Assembly (NCBI GenBank): GCA_922989275.2
Contig: OV277864.1
Coordinates: forward strand, 67,646,158 to 67,710,157
Direction: 5' to 3'
DNA from: Gari tellinella
Lineage: Eukaryota; Mollusca; Bivalvia; Cardiida; Psammobiidae
DNA: 64,000 nucleotides
Shown: positions 10,379 through 20,584 of the stretch, one piece after another
Layout of the letters: every line of letters starts with the position of its first letter
Position numbering within the stretch: position 1 is the first letter of the stretch
The notes under the pieces: model-generated
The model's database searches: none
What the model was told of the DNA's origin: nothing
Seen by the model: the letters and a program-made list of their open reading frames with translations, nothing else
Translations under genes and position numbers: made by a program

Positions 10379-11702
10379 ATGAAGCGCTGCAGTCAATGTT
10401 CCGTTACTTTCTCTAGATATGACAACATGGTGAGACATCAACGTAATGTCCACGGAACCGATACAATCGATCATACACTAGCTCTACCACCAACGTCTAA
10501 ACAAATAACCTTTCAACATCCCTTTTCTATGGTAGTGTCGGGACCCAGCGGTAGCGGGAAAACTCATTGGACTAGACAACTGTTGAATTCCTCCCTCATT
10601 CAGCCTTCCCCTCAGAGAATTATCTGGTGCTACGGACAATGGCAACCTCTTTATGACACACTGAAGCGTATCAAACCATCGATGGAATTTATACGAGGTA
10701 TCCCAGAGCATCTGGACGATTCCCAGTATATCGATGGAAGTAAAAGGACCCTTCTTGTGTTTGACGACTTAATGACTGAAGCTAAGTGTGACCAGAGAAT
10801 AGCAGATCTCTTTACTAAAGGCAGCCACCACAGAAATATCTCGATCGTATATCTGACTCAAAAATTTATTTCCTCAAGGCAAAGCTTGCAGGGACATCGC
10901 CTTAAACACGCAGTATTTGGTATTATTTAATAATCCCATCGACAGACAACAAGTAGCCACTTTGGCACGACGGATTTACCCTTCATCCCATGCAGTTTTC
11001 ATGAAGCGATTTGAACAGACGACGTCCTACCCTCACGGCTACTTGGTAATAGACTTGAAACCGAATACCCCGGAACCAGACCGTTTACGAGATAACATTT
11101 TTGGAGTAAACAAGAGAAAGCGATTGGACGATGAATACGAAGAAGCGACTGACTCCTATAATGCGTTGCCATATGGAGTTGAAATAGAAAGTGAGGAAGA
11201 CAATGACAGTCAACACGACTCCAATGATGTTTGGAGTGACGATACGGGACCACCTGGTCATCGTAAACAGGTAGAGCTGAGCGAGGAGCGTTCACGTCCT
11301 GACATATGGAACAACAGGTTTAAAATTCCACTGAGAGAATATCACGCTGATCAATTAAAAGCTACAGCGAACGACTATGTAAAGCGAGGTTACGCACTAG
11401 ATAAAGCGTTCCCCAGAGCTGTCAATGATGAGCTTCCCTCGCTAAGAAAGGCATTGAGAAATATGTACACCAGATTTCTTATCGATTTCCACGAGTTAAG
11501 AGGCGATCCGATACAACGACATGTTTTAGAGTCGGCCAAAATGCTCAGGCGACAGCATTCAATGAATGTCGAAGAGTCTATACGTCAAGCGGTTAAACTG
11601 AGAAAAGATTTGTTTTATGAGGTATGGCCTGATCAGGCCATTCCAGAAGAGGATGCGATGACCGATAATGAAGATAAATCATCGACCGAAGACACAGTAT
11701 AA
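10379..11702 (+). CDS. Packaging ATPase (A32/FtsK-like) with N-terminal C2H2 finger; frameshifted; right arm
   Basis: This is the mirror copy of the left-arm gene, protein-identical in both frames. The first frame runs 10379-10930; the second, carrying the C-terminal half of the ATPase fold and the extension, is open from 10857 to 11702. The two frames can exchange only between the TGA at 10854 and the TAA at 10928, and family homology places the exchange in the A5 run at 10860-10864. A short upstream ATG at 10351 opens a 22-codon frame that overlaps the main start. The next gene starts 80 bp downstream, on the same strand. The ATPase assignment is secure from the motifs; the role in packaging is inferred from the family. 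Confidence 0.85.
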
Positions 11703-11782
11703 GAATAACTCTCTTCAAACGTCACCATTCTGTAGTACCCGCATTATTAATACCGAGCGATTCTAGATGAAATCATGACCAC

Positions 11783-12259
11783 ATGAGAAGAGTTAACCCG
11801 ACTCGGAGAAGCGTTACCGCGTCTATAAAAATGAAAGACTTGCATTTATTTGTGACTAGTCGAGATTCTCTCGTTCTCTATAAGAAAAACAACCCCGCAG
11901 AGTGCTGGATCCAACTGCCTAAACCCTATAGTTTGGAAGGTCAATGGTCCTGTGCGCTCATTGACATAACCCTCGATTGCGATTTTACACCGAGAAGTTC
12001 CCGACTGTACTTGTGTTGTGACCTCGTACAAGAGTCCTGCGTCAGAGACACCCTACTTCCGGTGCTGAGAAATATCGAAGTGCATAGTTACAAGAAACTC
12101 AAAACTGAAATTTACATCAACCCTTTCTATGTACCTTTGAAAACGACTCGGTTACATACGTTGAAGTTGCAGTTGCTTGACGAAAATCTGAAGCCCGTGA
12201 TATTTAACACCAACCACTTACATTGCGTGTTGCATTTGAAAAAGACATGGGATCCATAG
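11783..12259 (+). CDS. Minor-capsid (penton-type) like protein, right arm
   Basis: This is an identical copy of the 158-residue left-arm protein, with ATG at 11783 and an alternative ATG at 11831. It lies 80 bp after the ATPase gene and overlaps the following gene through ATGGGATCCATAG. Many related family members are longer at the N-terminus, so it may be a shortened form; the C-terminal beta-rich half is the best preserved. Penton or minor-capsid assignment rests on motif order only. Confidence 0.65.
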   Translation: MRRVNPTRRSVTASIKMKDLHLFVTSRDSLVLYKKNNPAECWIQLPKPYSLEGQWSCALIDITLDCDFTPRSSRLYLCCDLVQESCVRDTLLPVLRNIEVHSYKKLKTEIYINPFYVPLKTTRLHTLKLQLLDENLKPVIFNTNHLHCVLHLKKTWDP

Positions 12260-12618
12260 AAGTTTTCGATAACGACCTGCTCAAATGGGTACCTTTTCTG
12301 GATACCCCCGAAGACGCCGAACGTTATTATCAAAAGATATTAGACCGGATGGAAGCGAAGAAACATGGACCAGGGTATATGTCTAAAAAGCTACGCGACA
12401 TGGAAGAAAAATTGAAAGAGACGGAACGGAAATTGGAAGAAGCGGAAGCGAAATTGAAACGCGGGCCTACAGTCAAGTTAATCACTCCGGTGGCTCAAGC
12501 GATCGAAATGGTAAAGTCGGAAATCAGACAAAATGCTAAGAACCATAGGGAGGACAGAACTGCTATTCACGAGCAGGGTAGGAAGGGAAGTGACCCTTTG
12601 AACTGGTACAACTACTAA
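12247..12618 (+). CDS. Small coiled-coil protein, right arm
   Basis: This is the mirror copy of the left-arm protein, from the ATG at 12247. It is the last gene of the right arm; beyond it about 2.2 kb without convincing genes leads to the element end. The amino-acid sequence is identical to the left copy. It may be a structural or scaffold component, but nothing in the sequence fixes the role. Confidence 0.6.
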   Translation: MGSIEVFDNDLLKWVPFLDTPEDAERYYQKILDRMEAKKHGPGYMSKKLRDMEEKLKETERKLEEAEAKLKRGPTVKLITPVAQAIEMVKSEIRQNAKNHREDRTAIHEQGRKGSDPLNWYNY

Positions 12619-14859
12619 CGCGAATAACGAAGCTGAACCTAAACGAAAAGTTAGCGCCAGAGCGTGAGAATTAAGAGAACATAATGCGAGAAATATTGGA
12701 CAAAATAGTGTACATAACTGTAAATAGACTGTGTGGGGATGTTCTGAAATAAGACACCGCCTTCTCGTTGGCTCAGAACGTGAGTAACCTCGCTAGAGGT
12801 GAAACTGAGAGTGTCATAATGATAATAAAGCTAGCAATAGGAGAAGTTGTTGTAGTAGTAGTAGAAACAGTAGTAGTAGTAGTTGTCATTGTATGAAATT
12901 ATAACGATAAAATAGCAAAAGTAGTAGTAGCAGAAGCAGCAGTAGTCTATAATACATTTAAATTAATGTTTAAGGAGTACGATAGAATTCTTTCCGCACC
13001 TAAATTTAAGGAAATCGAAAAATTTATCATTGTGTACTGCCCCCTGGAGCCAATTCGACAATCTTATAGTGTACTGTACCCTAACATATGGTGGTTTCGT
13101 CAAACTGGTAATATCGCGCACCAATTAGGACTACTATAATTGTTGTTTTTTAAATTGCTTTTATATAATAGTATCGTAAATGTGACAACTATACCTCATT
13201 ACAATACAGTAGAAACGCTTTATTTACTGTCGGGACATATAAACAATATAACATAAACTCTAGAGAACTTTTAACCCCGACTTACGGACGATTCGTCAAA
13301 GTGTAAACTCGTCAAAAAGGCAATATATAGTAATGTCAAAAGACGCGTATTTACTCCGTGATATATGCAATTGATGCCGCTTTGTCCAAATAAAATAAAA
13401 CTTTGACCAAATAGGGAGACTTTTCAATGTATTATAATGAGTTTACATTTTATTTAGTGTTTAGGCATACATGTAATTGATTTACGAGATAAAGGTGTAG
13501 CTTAAATAAGGACTAAAGTAATCAGCTGCCTATACATCATGATTGCATACATTCCGCAATATTAACTTCAATTCTCTTGGGCTATATATCTTAATTTTAT
13601 ACCAAACGTTTCAGAGTGACGAAAGTGTCACCTGCTTAATCTACGGTGTCTTTGGTATTTCTACTGGACGTCCTTAATCGACACTTTGTACGCTGCATAT
13701 CTGCTCATCTAATAAATAGTCACATTTCGTAGGCAAGATACATTTTCTGTGTTCCGTACGGTCAAAACGAATGCCTACAGGTAAATGAGTTTAACTAACG
13801 CCAAAGCGTGCTATCTATGTACCACGAATGAAGCCGGTTTAGCGACAGGCGTATGTTTTACATTTCACGGTGTTTAGGCACTTAGGTGGTTTCTGCAACG
13901 AGGGTTCGTGCAAATTAATGAGCGCGCTATACTCAGGTCATGTTCTGAACAAACGTCGTGGTCAGTTTATAAAGGTTTCGTTTTCAGAATTGAATTCGCA
14001 GTGTGATGGCTATATTAAACTTTTATAAACTGTACGTGCACGTATTCGGTAGTAGGACGTTGCAAACTATTGGTTATTCGTTAAACTGTGTGTTTATCTC
14101 TCTCGGGCTATATATCTTAATTTTAAACGTTTCGGAGTAAAGTGTCACCTGCTTAATTTACGGTGTCTTTGGTATTTCTACCGGACGTCCTATGAAGAAA
14201 ACGTGTTCAGGTGAAACGCCGAGTTACCTGCGTAAGACTAATTTTCGTTTCACACGTATAAAGGGTTAATTCAACGCGATCGTATTAGGAAAAGACCCAA
14301 TTCAGCGCTTTTTTGTAGCTCGGGTGTTTACGTTAAGCGCCGCCTTATAACGTTCTGCAAATGTGTCCCCAAAACATAGCGCGAATGAACGCATTATTTT
14401 TAGAATAGTTCTTTATAGGCTATTGCAAATGAAGTATTTTTCAATTGAGGCGTTTTATAAGATAGGCAGATATGCAGCGCAAAAAGTATCCAGTTTTGTC
14501 ATTACGAACGAATAGTGAGGTCGAGCCTTTTAGGTCTTTGCCGCCGTCTTGATGCATACGAGACTTTTTGACGTTGCATACTATTGGTTATTCGTTAAAC
14601 TGTGTTTTTATCTCTCTCGGGCTATATATCTTAATTTTAAACGTTTCGGAGTAAAGTGTCACCTGCTTAATTTACGGTGTCTTTGGTATTTCTACCGGAC
14701 GTTCTATGAAAGAAAACGAGTTCAGCTGATACGCCGAGTTACTCGCTTACCGCAGTATACGGTCATTACGAGGTCAGCCTGTCAAGGCCCACGAGGTCAG
14801 CCTGTCAACATCATCACGCCCTCGGGGCTAATTGACGCTATGGAACCAGCATTACTACT
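12619..14859. repeat. Right terminal non-coding zone with three subterminal repeats
   Basis: This is the mirror of the left terminal zone: units at 14570-14742, 14056-14227 and partial 13567-13674, plus a GTAGTA-rich microsatellite at 12840-12947. The open frame starting at 14549 only reads through the first repeat unit and out into flanking DNA, so I do not call it a gene. Confidence 0.7.
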
Positions 14860-14865
14860 TCGACT
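14860..14865. repeat. Target-site duplication TCGACT, right
   Basis: This is the right copy of the 6-bp duplication. The interrupted family F repeat resumes directly after it, which shows that the flanks are real genomic sequence and not a mirrored read. Confidence 0.85.
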
Positions 14866-15310
14866 TATCAAAATTCAACTTAAGAAATACTGGTATGATG
14901 GATTTAAGCAAGTTCGAAGTATCCAGTTTCGACTGTATCTCCTTTATCAAAAGCTGTGCTCACATTTCTATTTGCATCAGAAGTCATCATTCAATCTAAA
15001 CAACGACTGTATAAATGGCCGAGCTGACATAATGTCTGCGAGTTGTGACAGAAATGTCAATTTCAGTAGTTCTTGTGCTATGTAGACTTGTACAATAGCT
15101 AGCACGTATTGGGTGACAAATGCAGTGTGAAAGCTACAATAACTATCTATGTATCATCAAATCCCAGCCCTATCTGAAAATGAAATATGAAATTCAGCAA
15201 TACATTCCCTGGAGGTCTCACAGCTATGATTTGTATATTAACCCTTACAATGCTGAGTTTACGAATAGACTCGGCTATTTTCTGGTAACATTACCAGTTT
15301 ACAGTGACTC

Positions 15311-15600
15311 CTAACCTATGCCTTTTTACACATTTCATATAATTATTCCTCAATCATGTAAAAATAGTTCCACTTTAGTTTATACAGTCATGAATATGCA
15401 CCACAAGAAATATTTCCTATATCCTTAGCCACCCTAGCAGATGGCACCTTAAAGTAGGCTGGAAGTGAAGCAGAATGTGCCTTAATTATAACAAATAGTT
15501 TCTATATTCTTGCATTAAGGTGCATTCTGCTTTACTTTCAACTTGCTTTAAGTAATCATCTGTCATCAAAACTAGAAACATGTTATGAGGTAATGGGTTA
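15311..15600. mobile_element. Family A MITE, diverged
   Basis: It keeps the body (TTATTCCTCAATCATG, ATATTTCCTATATCC) and an imperfect core hairpin split by a short insertion. It ends TGAGGTAATGGGTTAA. Confidence 0.7.
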
Positions 15601-15872
15601 AAATTTTAATGAAAGGCATAATATTGGTTAAAATATAATCCTTGTATTAACAATTATCTGTCTTTAGACTTATACAATGAGATCCTAGATCTGACATTTG
15701 CAAATAATTTAGAACTCGACCAGATACCAAGTAATTAAATGTCTGATAGGATAAAAACTGTTAGACAATCCAATGCGTGATAGGTTTTTCTTTACTGATA
15801 TAGACATTAACTCTGAAAATATTGCACAAGAAACAAACCCGACAATATTAACCCTTTTTCTGCTGCATTATT

Positions 15873-16458
15873 GTTTGCTCAACTCTATGCATGCTAGGTA
15901 TTTTTTTGCTCTGCAACAATTTGTTGTCTGCTATTGTTCTAAAAATAGTATTTTATAAACTTCTTTTCAAAACAGGTCAGGTGTCAAACAGTAAGGCAGT
16001 GTCTGATCTGAATTCAAGTTGTTTGTCCCTAGTCATTATTTTACTTGTCAAAATGTAAACTAGTACGTAACTTTGAGAAAAACAGCAGACGAAAATTTTA
16101 AGCAGAGGATATTGCAGCAGTGACATTATTGTCTTGTTTGGGAAGCAGTGGCAAGCGTTGTTGTAAGGAGGGAATCATTGTTTGGAGCTAGTAGTGCCGT
16201 TGTCGAGAGGGAGTACTGTAGCATGCAAAAAGTTACCAATTTTGTCCATAGAGAATTTAGTTGTTTGATATTTTTAATTTTTGAAACCTTTAAATGACTT
16301 TCAAATATTTTTTATCTTGATATGTGCCAAGTTAATGGCATTCTGATTAGGTTCCAAACTGTTTGCAGTTATGTATTTGAAAAAATTCTATTTTTAGAAC
16401 GGTAGCAGACGACAATTGTTGCAGACGTAAAATATTACCCAGCATGCAAAGAGTTAAA
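15873..16458. mobile_element. Family C MITE pieces flanking unassigned DNA
   Basis: The left piece has ATGCATGCTAGG and TGTCTGCTATTGTTC; the right piece ends TTACCCAGCATGCAAAGAG. The 300-bp middle (16031-16339) shows no known core, so this may be one interrupted copy or two remnants. Confidence 0.5.
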
Positions 16459-16925
16459 GCAAGGGTTAAGTGTCAGACACACTTACTCGTATAATAATTC
16501 AGATTAGCACATGGCTTGGAGCTCTCGGCCAATCAGAGGCCTCAAAAACCTGTGAATATATCGTTTATTTTACAAAACCATGAAATAACTAACACACTGT
16601 TCACTTATTCCAAGCTTTTGTCATATCAAGGCAAAATGACGTCACAACCCTAGATCGGAGGGGTACTGCACTCGCTTGATGACGTCATATTATGTACAGT
16701 GAGACCTAAACTTTAAAGGCAATTAATAATGAATTGTGCTTACATATAGAGCTTCAATAAGCGTTATTTATGTTGGTGTTAAAGCATGCTTAATGTCTCA
16801 AACTGCACATTGAAATAACCTTTCAATTTAAGTAAAGTATTACAAATAAAATGACTTTTTCGTCTAAAACAAAAAGTAGAAACGTAGGGTCTTCTTGTTT
16901 TCCTCGAGCCCAAGCCAGTGCTAAA

Positions 16926-17026
16926 TAGGTTAGACCACGGTTGCGCGCGAATAAACGACATAGTTCTCGGGGGCTACGCCCCCTCGAACTATATCGTTTA
17001 TTCGCTTGCAACCATGGTCTAACCTA
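16926..17026. repeat. 101-bp near-perfect hairpin with GGGGGC loop arms
   Basis: The arms TAGGTTAGACCACGGTTGC... and complement are separated by only a few bases at GGGGGCTACGCCCCC. A few mismatches lie in the middle of the arms. Confidence 0.85.
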
Positions 17027-17028
17027 TA

Positions 17029-17245
17029 CATATACAGTTAAATCTCTCTATAACAACCACTGAAAAAAGACTAATAAATGATGCTTAAGAAAAGTGACTG
17101 CTTAAAACAAGATGAAAGTAAAGCAGAAACTCCTATAGGAGCTTTCTGCTTTACTTTCATCTTGCTTTAAGCAACCACTTGTTTTAAACATTGTAAAACT
17201 GAACCTCATTTAGGTCATAGAAAGGGTTTCTATTGTAGATCATCA
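17029..17245. mobile_element. Family B MITE
   Basis: It starts TACAGTTAAATCTCTCTA and its core hairpin contains GATGAAAGTAAAGCAGAA with the complement at about 17105-17170. The right end is eroded. Confidence 0.75.
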
Positions 17246-17475
17246 TATCAAGCACAGCTCTTGAAAGTATAAGATTTTATCCACTCTTATTATCCTTAAC
17301 CCATTAACCTCTATTGACAGCGTATCATGGCTTATCATGCATCATTTACAAGCAGTGTGTTAGTGAGGTTTATATTATTACTACATGTATACAGCCCTAG
17401 CTGTGATCAGGGTCTGTACTGCATGTCAGTTTTAAATATACATGTACATAATCAATCAACTCTTGAACGTAAATA

Positions 17476-17990
17476 CAGTAAAACCTCGCTATTACAACCA
17501 CTAAAACTAAGACTAATTGATTGCATATGAGACAGCTGACAGCTTAAAGCAAGGTGACATTGAAACAGAAAGCTCCTAAAGAAGCTTTCTGTTTCACTGT
17601 CACCTTACTTTAAAGACATCTCCTGACGACCTTTTGGTCATAACGCCTTGCCAGACAATTTCCTTGCAAAAAGCAAAGCATGGGTCTTGTGCATATTGAA
17701 CCATTGAAACGTCTTATGCGAGACCCTACCTTTATATTAAATTTTGATAGTTAGGTTAGAAATAACCATTGAAAATTAAAATTAAGCGCTAGAGCATGAG
17801 TATAATCTGGGCATCACCAGGTAAACTGAGATTGGTATAACCGCTTGCAGCATTAGCTGCATGCTTTTTCTCACCTATCCAGGACAATGGGGGGGGGGGG
17901 GGGTGTTAGTAGTCCATCAATGGACTGAGGAAAAGTCTTTAAGCAGTCACTTGTTGTATAGTGGTCGTAATAGAGAGGTTTTACTGTATT
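17476..17990. mobile_element. Family B MITE interrupted by family I element
   Basis: It starts TACAGTAAAACCTCGC and ends GAGAGGTTTTACTGTA. The core hairpin is intact up to TTAA, where a 325-bp family I element is inserted (17611-17941). Confidence 0.85.
17611..17941. mobile_element. Family I element (TTAA-flanked)
   Basis: It begins after TTAA with AGACATCTCCTGACGACC and ends GGAAAAGTCT before TTAA. A run of G lies at about 17889-17904. A second, inverted copy is at 41395-41692. Confidence 0.75.
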
Positions 17991-18167
17991 ATGGAATTGT
18001 CTGTTTCATACAGAGAAAGTGAGATTTTTTTACAAATCTAAAACTGGAACTGTCCATTTAAAGTTTCAAACGTCAATGAGGAGCTTTCTGCATTAAATCT
18101 GTAGTCCATCATCAACCTATAAACTGTGTTCTTAGATTAGCTCTTTACTTCTTCAAACACTGACTGC

Positions 18168-18410
18168 TTAACCCTTTCCTCCCTGAAACCTCAAATGGAC
18201 AATTCTAATTTTCAATTTAGTCTAGTCCATTTTTGACATTTTAGGGTTGGTTTTTACAATATATGACAAATAGTGTAGACCCTGATCAGAGGGCTCCCTA
18301 AGGAGCCCTCTGATCAGGGTCTACACTGTTTGCATTGTACACGTGTACTCTTCAAAGGTATGCTGTTTGCAAATGATGCATATATGCGTGACTAGGGTTC
18401 AAAGAGTTAT
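18168..18410. mobile_element. Family D MITE
   Basis: It starts TTAACCCTTTCCTCCCTGAA, carries hairpin GTGTAGACCCTGATCAGAGG with complement, and ends CTAGGGTTCAAAGAGTTA. Confidence 0.85.
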
Positions 18411-18581
18411 AACCCTTTCCTCCATGAACAGAAGTGCTTAGTCTCCTATATCAGACTGTATTCTAAAGGCAGGTTACTACTTAAAGCAAGCTCTTTCTGC
18501 TTTACTTTCATCTTGCTATAAAGCTGAAACCCATCACCATCAATGAATATCAGCATGTTGAGTTTGTTGAGTTAACTCATT

Positions 18582-18794
18582 ATCCCCTGAAACTTAATTC
18601 CAATGGACAATTCAAGTTTGGTCCATTTTCGACTATCTCTAAGGGTTGTTTTTTATATGATTACAAAATGACAAACAGTGTGTTAATTAGCCCTCTGATC
18701 AGGGACTTCACTGTTTGCATAGGACAAGTGTACTTTTCAAAGGTACATTTTGGTAAAGGACACATATATGCGTCACTAGGGCTCAATGAGTTAA
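18582..18794. mobile_element. Family D MITE, one hairpin arm reduced
   Basis: It starts TTAACTCATTATCCCC and ends GGGCTCAATGAGTTAA. Most of the left hairpin arm is missing. A family B/D fragment lies between it and the previous copy. Confidence 0.75.
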
Positions 18795-18908
18795 TGCAGA
18801 GAACGGGGACCCAAGTTGACCTATGGCATTTACATGGATGAAAGGGTTAACACACATTTGACTAACTTCAATTAGCTTGGATAAAATATATACAAATTCA
18901 CTGTTTCT

Positions 18909-19330
18909 TTAACTCTTTGCATGCTGGGTAATGTTTGTCGTCTGCAACCATTGTCGTCTGCTATTGTTCTAAAATAAGAATTTTCAAATTTTCTTTTCAA
19001 AAAAAGGGTCAAAGTGTCAAACAGTTTGGATCCTGACGAGACGCCACGGTACTATTTGCAAAGGCAATCACTGTCGCTAGCATGCAAATTAAGTGTTACT
19101 AACTCTTTGCATGCTAGTGGCGGTAATATCAGCCACAGTGTTTGCAATTTAAGCCTTTGCAAAACAGTCTGGATCCAGATGAGACGCCGCATAATGCGGC
19201 GTCTCATCAGGATTCAAACTGTTTGTCACTTTGACCATGTTTAGAAAAGAAATTTAGAAAATTCTTTTTTTAGAACAATAGCAGACGACAAATGTTGAAA
19301 ACAAAATAAATTACCCAGCATGCAAAGAGC
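18909..19330. mobile_element. Two overlapping family C MITEs
   Basis: Two TAACTCTTTGCATGCT ends (18909 and about 19095) share one terminus with CAGCATGCAAAGAG. The second copy has the full GAGACGCCGCATAATGCGG hairpin; the first has only the left arm. Confidence 0.75.
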
Positions 19331-19507
19331 AAAACATTTGTCTTCACTCAATAAGCTGGCTCAAGGTAAACAGTTTTCTTGATCAGAGATGGATTATTCA
19401 TGTAGTACAAAATCTTTATCTACAAAACCTGAGATTACATCCAAATTAATAGGATGATAGATCAAAGATGTGTACAGTTAGTCTGCAGTCAGCAATCTCA
19501 AAACGAA

Positions 19508-19715
19508 GAACTATGGTTTAATGCCTGTTTCTAGTTTTGAAGACATGTGACCACTTAAAGCAGGATTAAAGTAAAGCAGAATGTGCCTTAAGGCACATTC
19601 TGCTTTACTTTCATCCTGCTTTAAGCTACCATCTGCTAGAATATAAAAAACAGTTTTTGGGTACATATTCATAAATTGGAGCAATTTTCTTCAGTGGAGG
19701 AATAAATTAAATAGG
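19508..19715. mobile_element. Family A MITE
   Basis: It has the AAAGTAAAGCAGAATGTGCC core hairpin and the body TGGAGGAATAAATTAAATAG. The outer ends are eroded. Confidence 0.75.
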
Positions 19716-19908
19716 TTAGACAGGCATAATTTAGGCAGCATAATGCTGAACTGAAGTAAAGCAGAAAGTTCCTTAGAGTTTAAAGCAGAAAGTTCCTTTG
19801 AGTTTTTTCCATTGTTCTTATTCTAAATTATGCAATCCTACAGTATGCTTCCTGCATATTTTTTTTTCTAGAAAAGAAGTACAAAGATTTAAACAGACAT
19901 GTGGCAGC

Positions 19909-20159
19909 TTAACTCTTTGAACCCTAGTCCCGCATATAGGCGTGCTTTTCAAACAGTGTACATGTGAATAGTACACTTGTCCTATGCAAACAGTGAAGAC
20001 CCTGATCAGAGGGCTCCGAAAGGAGCCCTCTGATCAGGTTCTTCACTGTTTGTCACAATGCCAAACATTGACAAAAACAACCCTTAAAAGTCAGAAATGG
20101 ACTAGACTAAAATGAAAACTGGAATTTTCCATTTAAAGTTTCAGGGAGGAAAGAGTTAA
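19909..20159. mobile_element. Family D MITE, complete
   Basis: It runs from TTAACTCTTTGAACCCTAGT to CAGGGAGGAAAGAGTTAA, with the core GCAAACAGTGAAGACCCTGA and complement. It is very similar to the copy at 57241-57491. Confidence 0.9.
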
Positions 20160-20584
20160 TCATACAGAACTAAAGCAATGCAGAAAGCTCCAAAAGGAGC
20201 TGTTGTAGAGGATGAGCACTGTATTGATATTATAAGCGAGTTGTACTCTTGGCTAAGGAGAAAATTTAGGGTTAACACCAAAGTCCACTTCACAATCCCA
20301 CACATTACAAAGGTTAATATTCCTTCTCATGACACCAATAACACGTACTATATCAATGACTTTTCCATACAGTTTGGATCTGGATGAAATAACTGATAAC
20401 TGTACCACCTGGATTTTACTTCAGAAAGAGATGAAGCAAGTAAATTTCAGATATGTTTACTATAAAGAGACAGTAGTTGTCATGAAGACTCGTTTAAATT
20501 GAACAATAATTTAGACAAAAACTTGTGCACCATAAAATGTCAAACCTTCTGCAAGATAGGGTCATTTTTTTTTTATAACTATTG
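20160..20584. other. Unassigned stretch
   Basis: A short B-like AAAGCTCC fragment occurs near 20185; otherwise no gene or repeat was identified. Confidence 0.45.

Larger units (their letters stand above)
5271..14859. mobile_element. Palindromic Polinton/adintovirus-like element
   Basis: The arms at 5271-10060 and 10070-14859 are reverse complements about the 9-bp centre TTAAACCCT (10061-10069); position x pairs with 20130-x. All open frames recur at mirrored coordinates with identical proteins, so there are no indels between arms; I noticed two substitutions (7149/12981 and 9974/10156). The ends are 5'-AGTAGTAATG and CATTACTACT-3'. The 6-bp direct repeat TCGACT lies at 5265-5270 and 14860-14865. 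Polintons are known for 6-bp target duplications, 5'-AG ends and inverted repeats. Each arm carries an A32-type ATPase, a minor-capsid-like protein and a coiled-coil protein, all reading outward from the centre. Polymerase B, integrase, protease and a major capsid gene are absent, so movement would need help in trans. The arms could instead be long terminal repeats of an element whose unique centre was lost in nature or in assembly. Confidence 0.9.
4917..14937. mobile_element. Family F MITE, interrupted twice
   Basis: The left part is 4917-5014 (start of the TTCGAAC/AAAGTTAAAAC hairpin), the middle 5255-5270, and the right part 14866-14937 ending near TTTCGACTGTA. It is split by a family A MITE at its TTAA and by the palindromic element at TCGACT. 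The intact copy at 3971-4181 shows how the pieces join. Confidence 0.75.

Noticed and set aside
5271..14859. Palindrome as a pure assembly or read fold-back artefact
   Set aside because: The flanks are not mirrored, a 6-bp duplication and resumed host repeat frame it, and the arms differ at two bases. Collapse of a unique centre is still possible and is noted.
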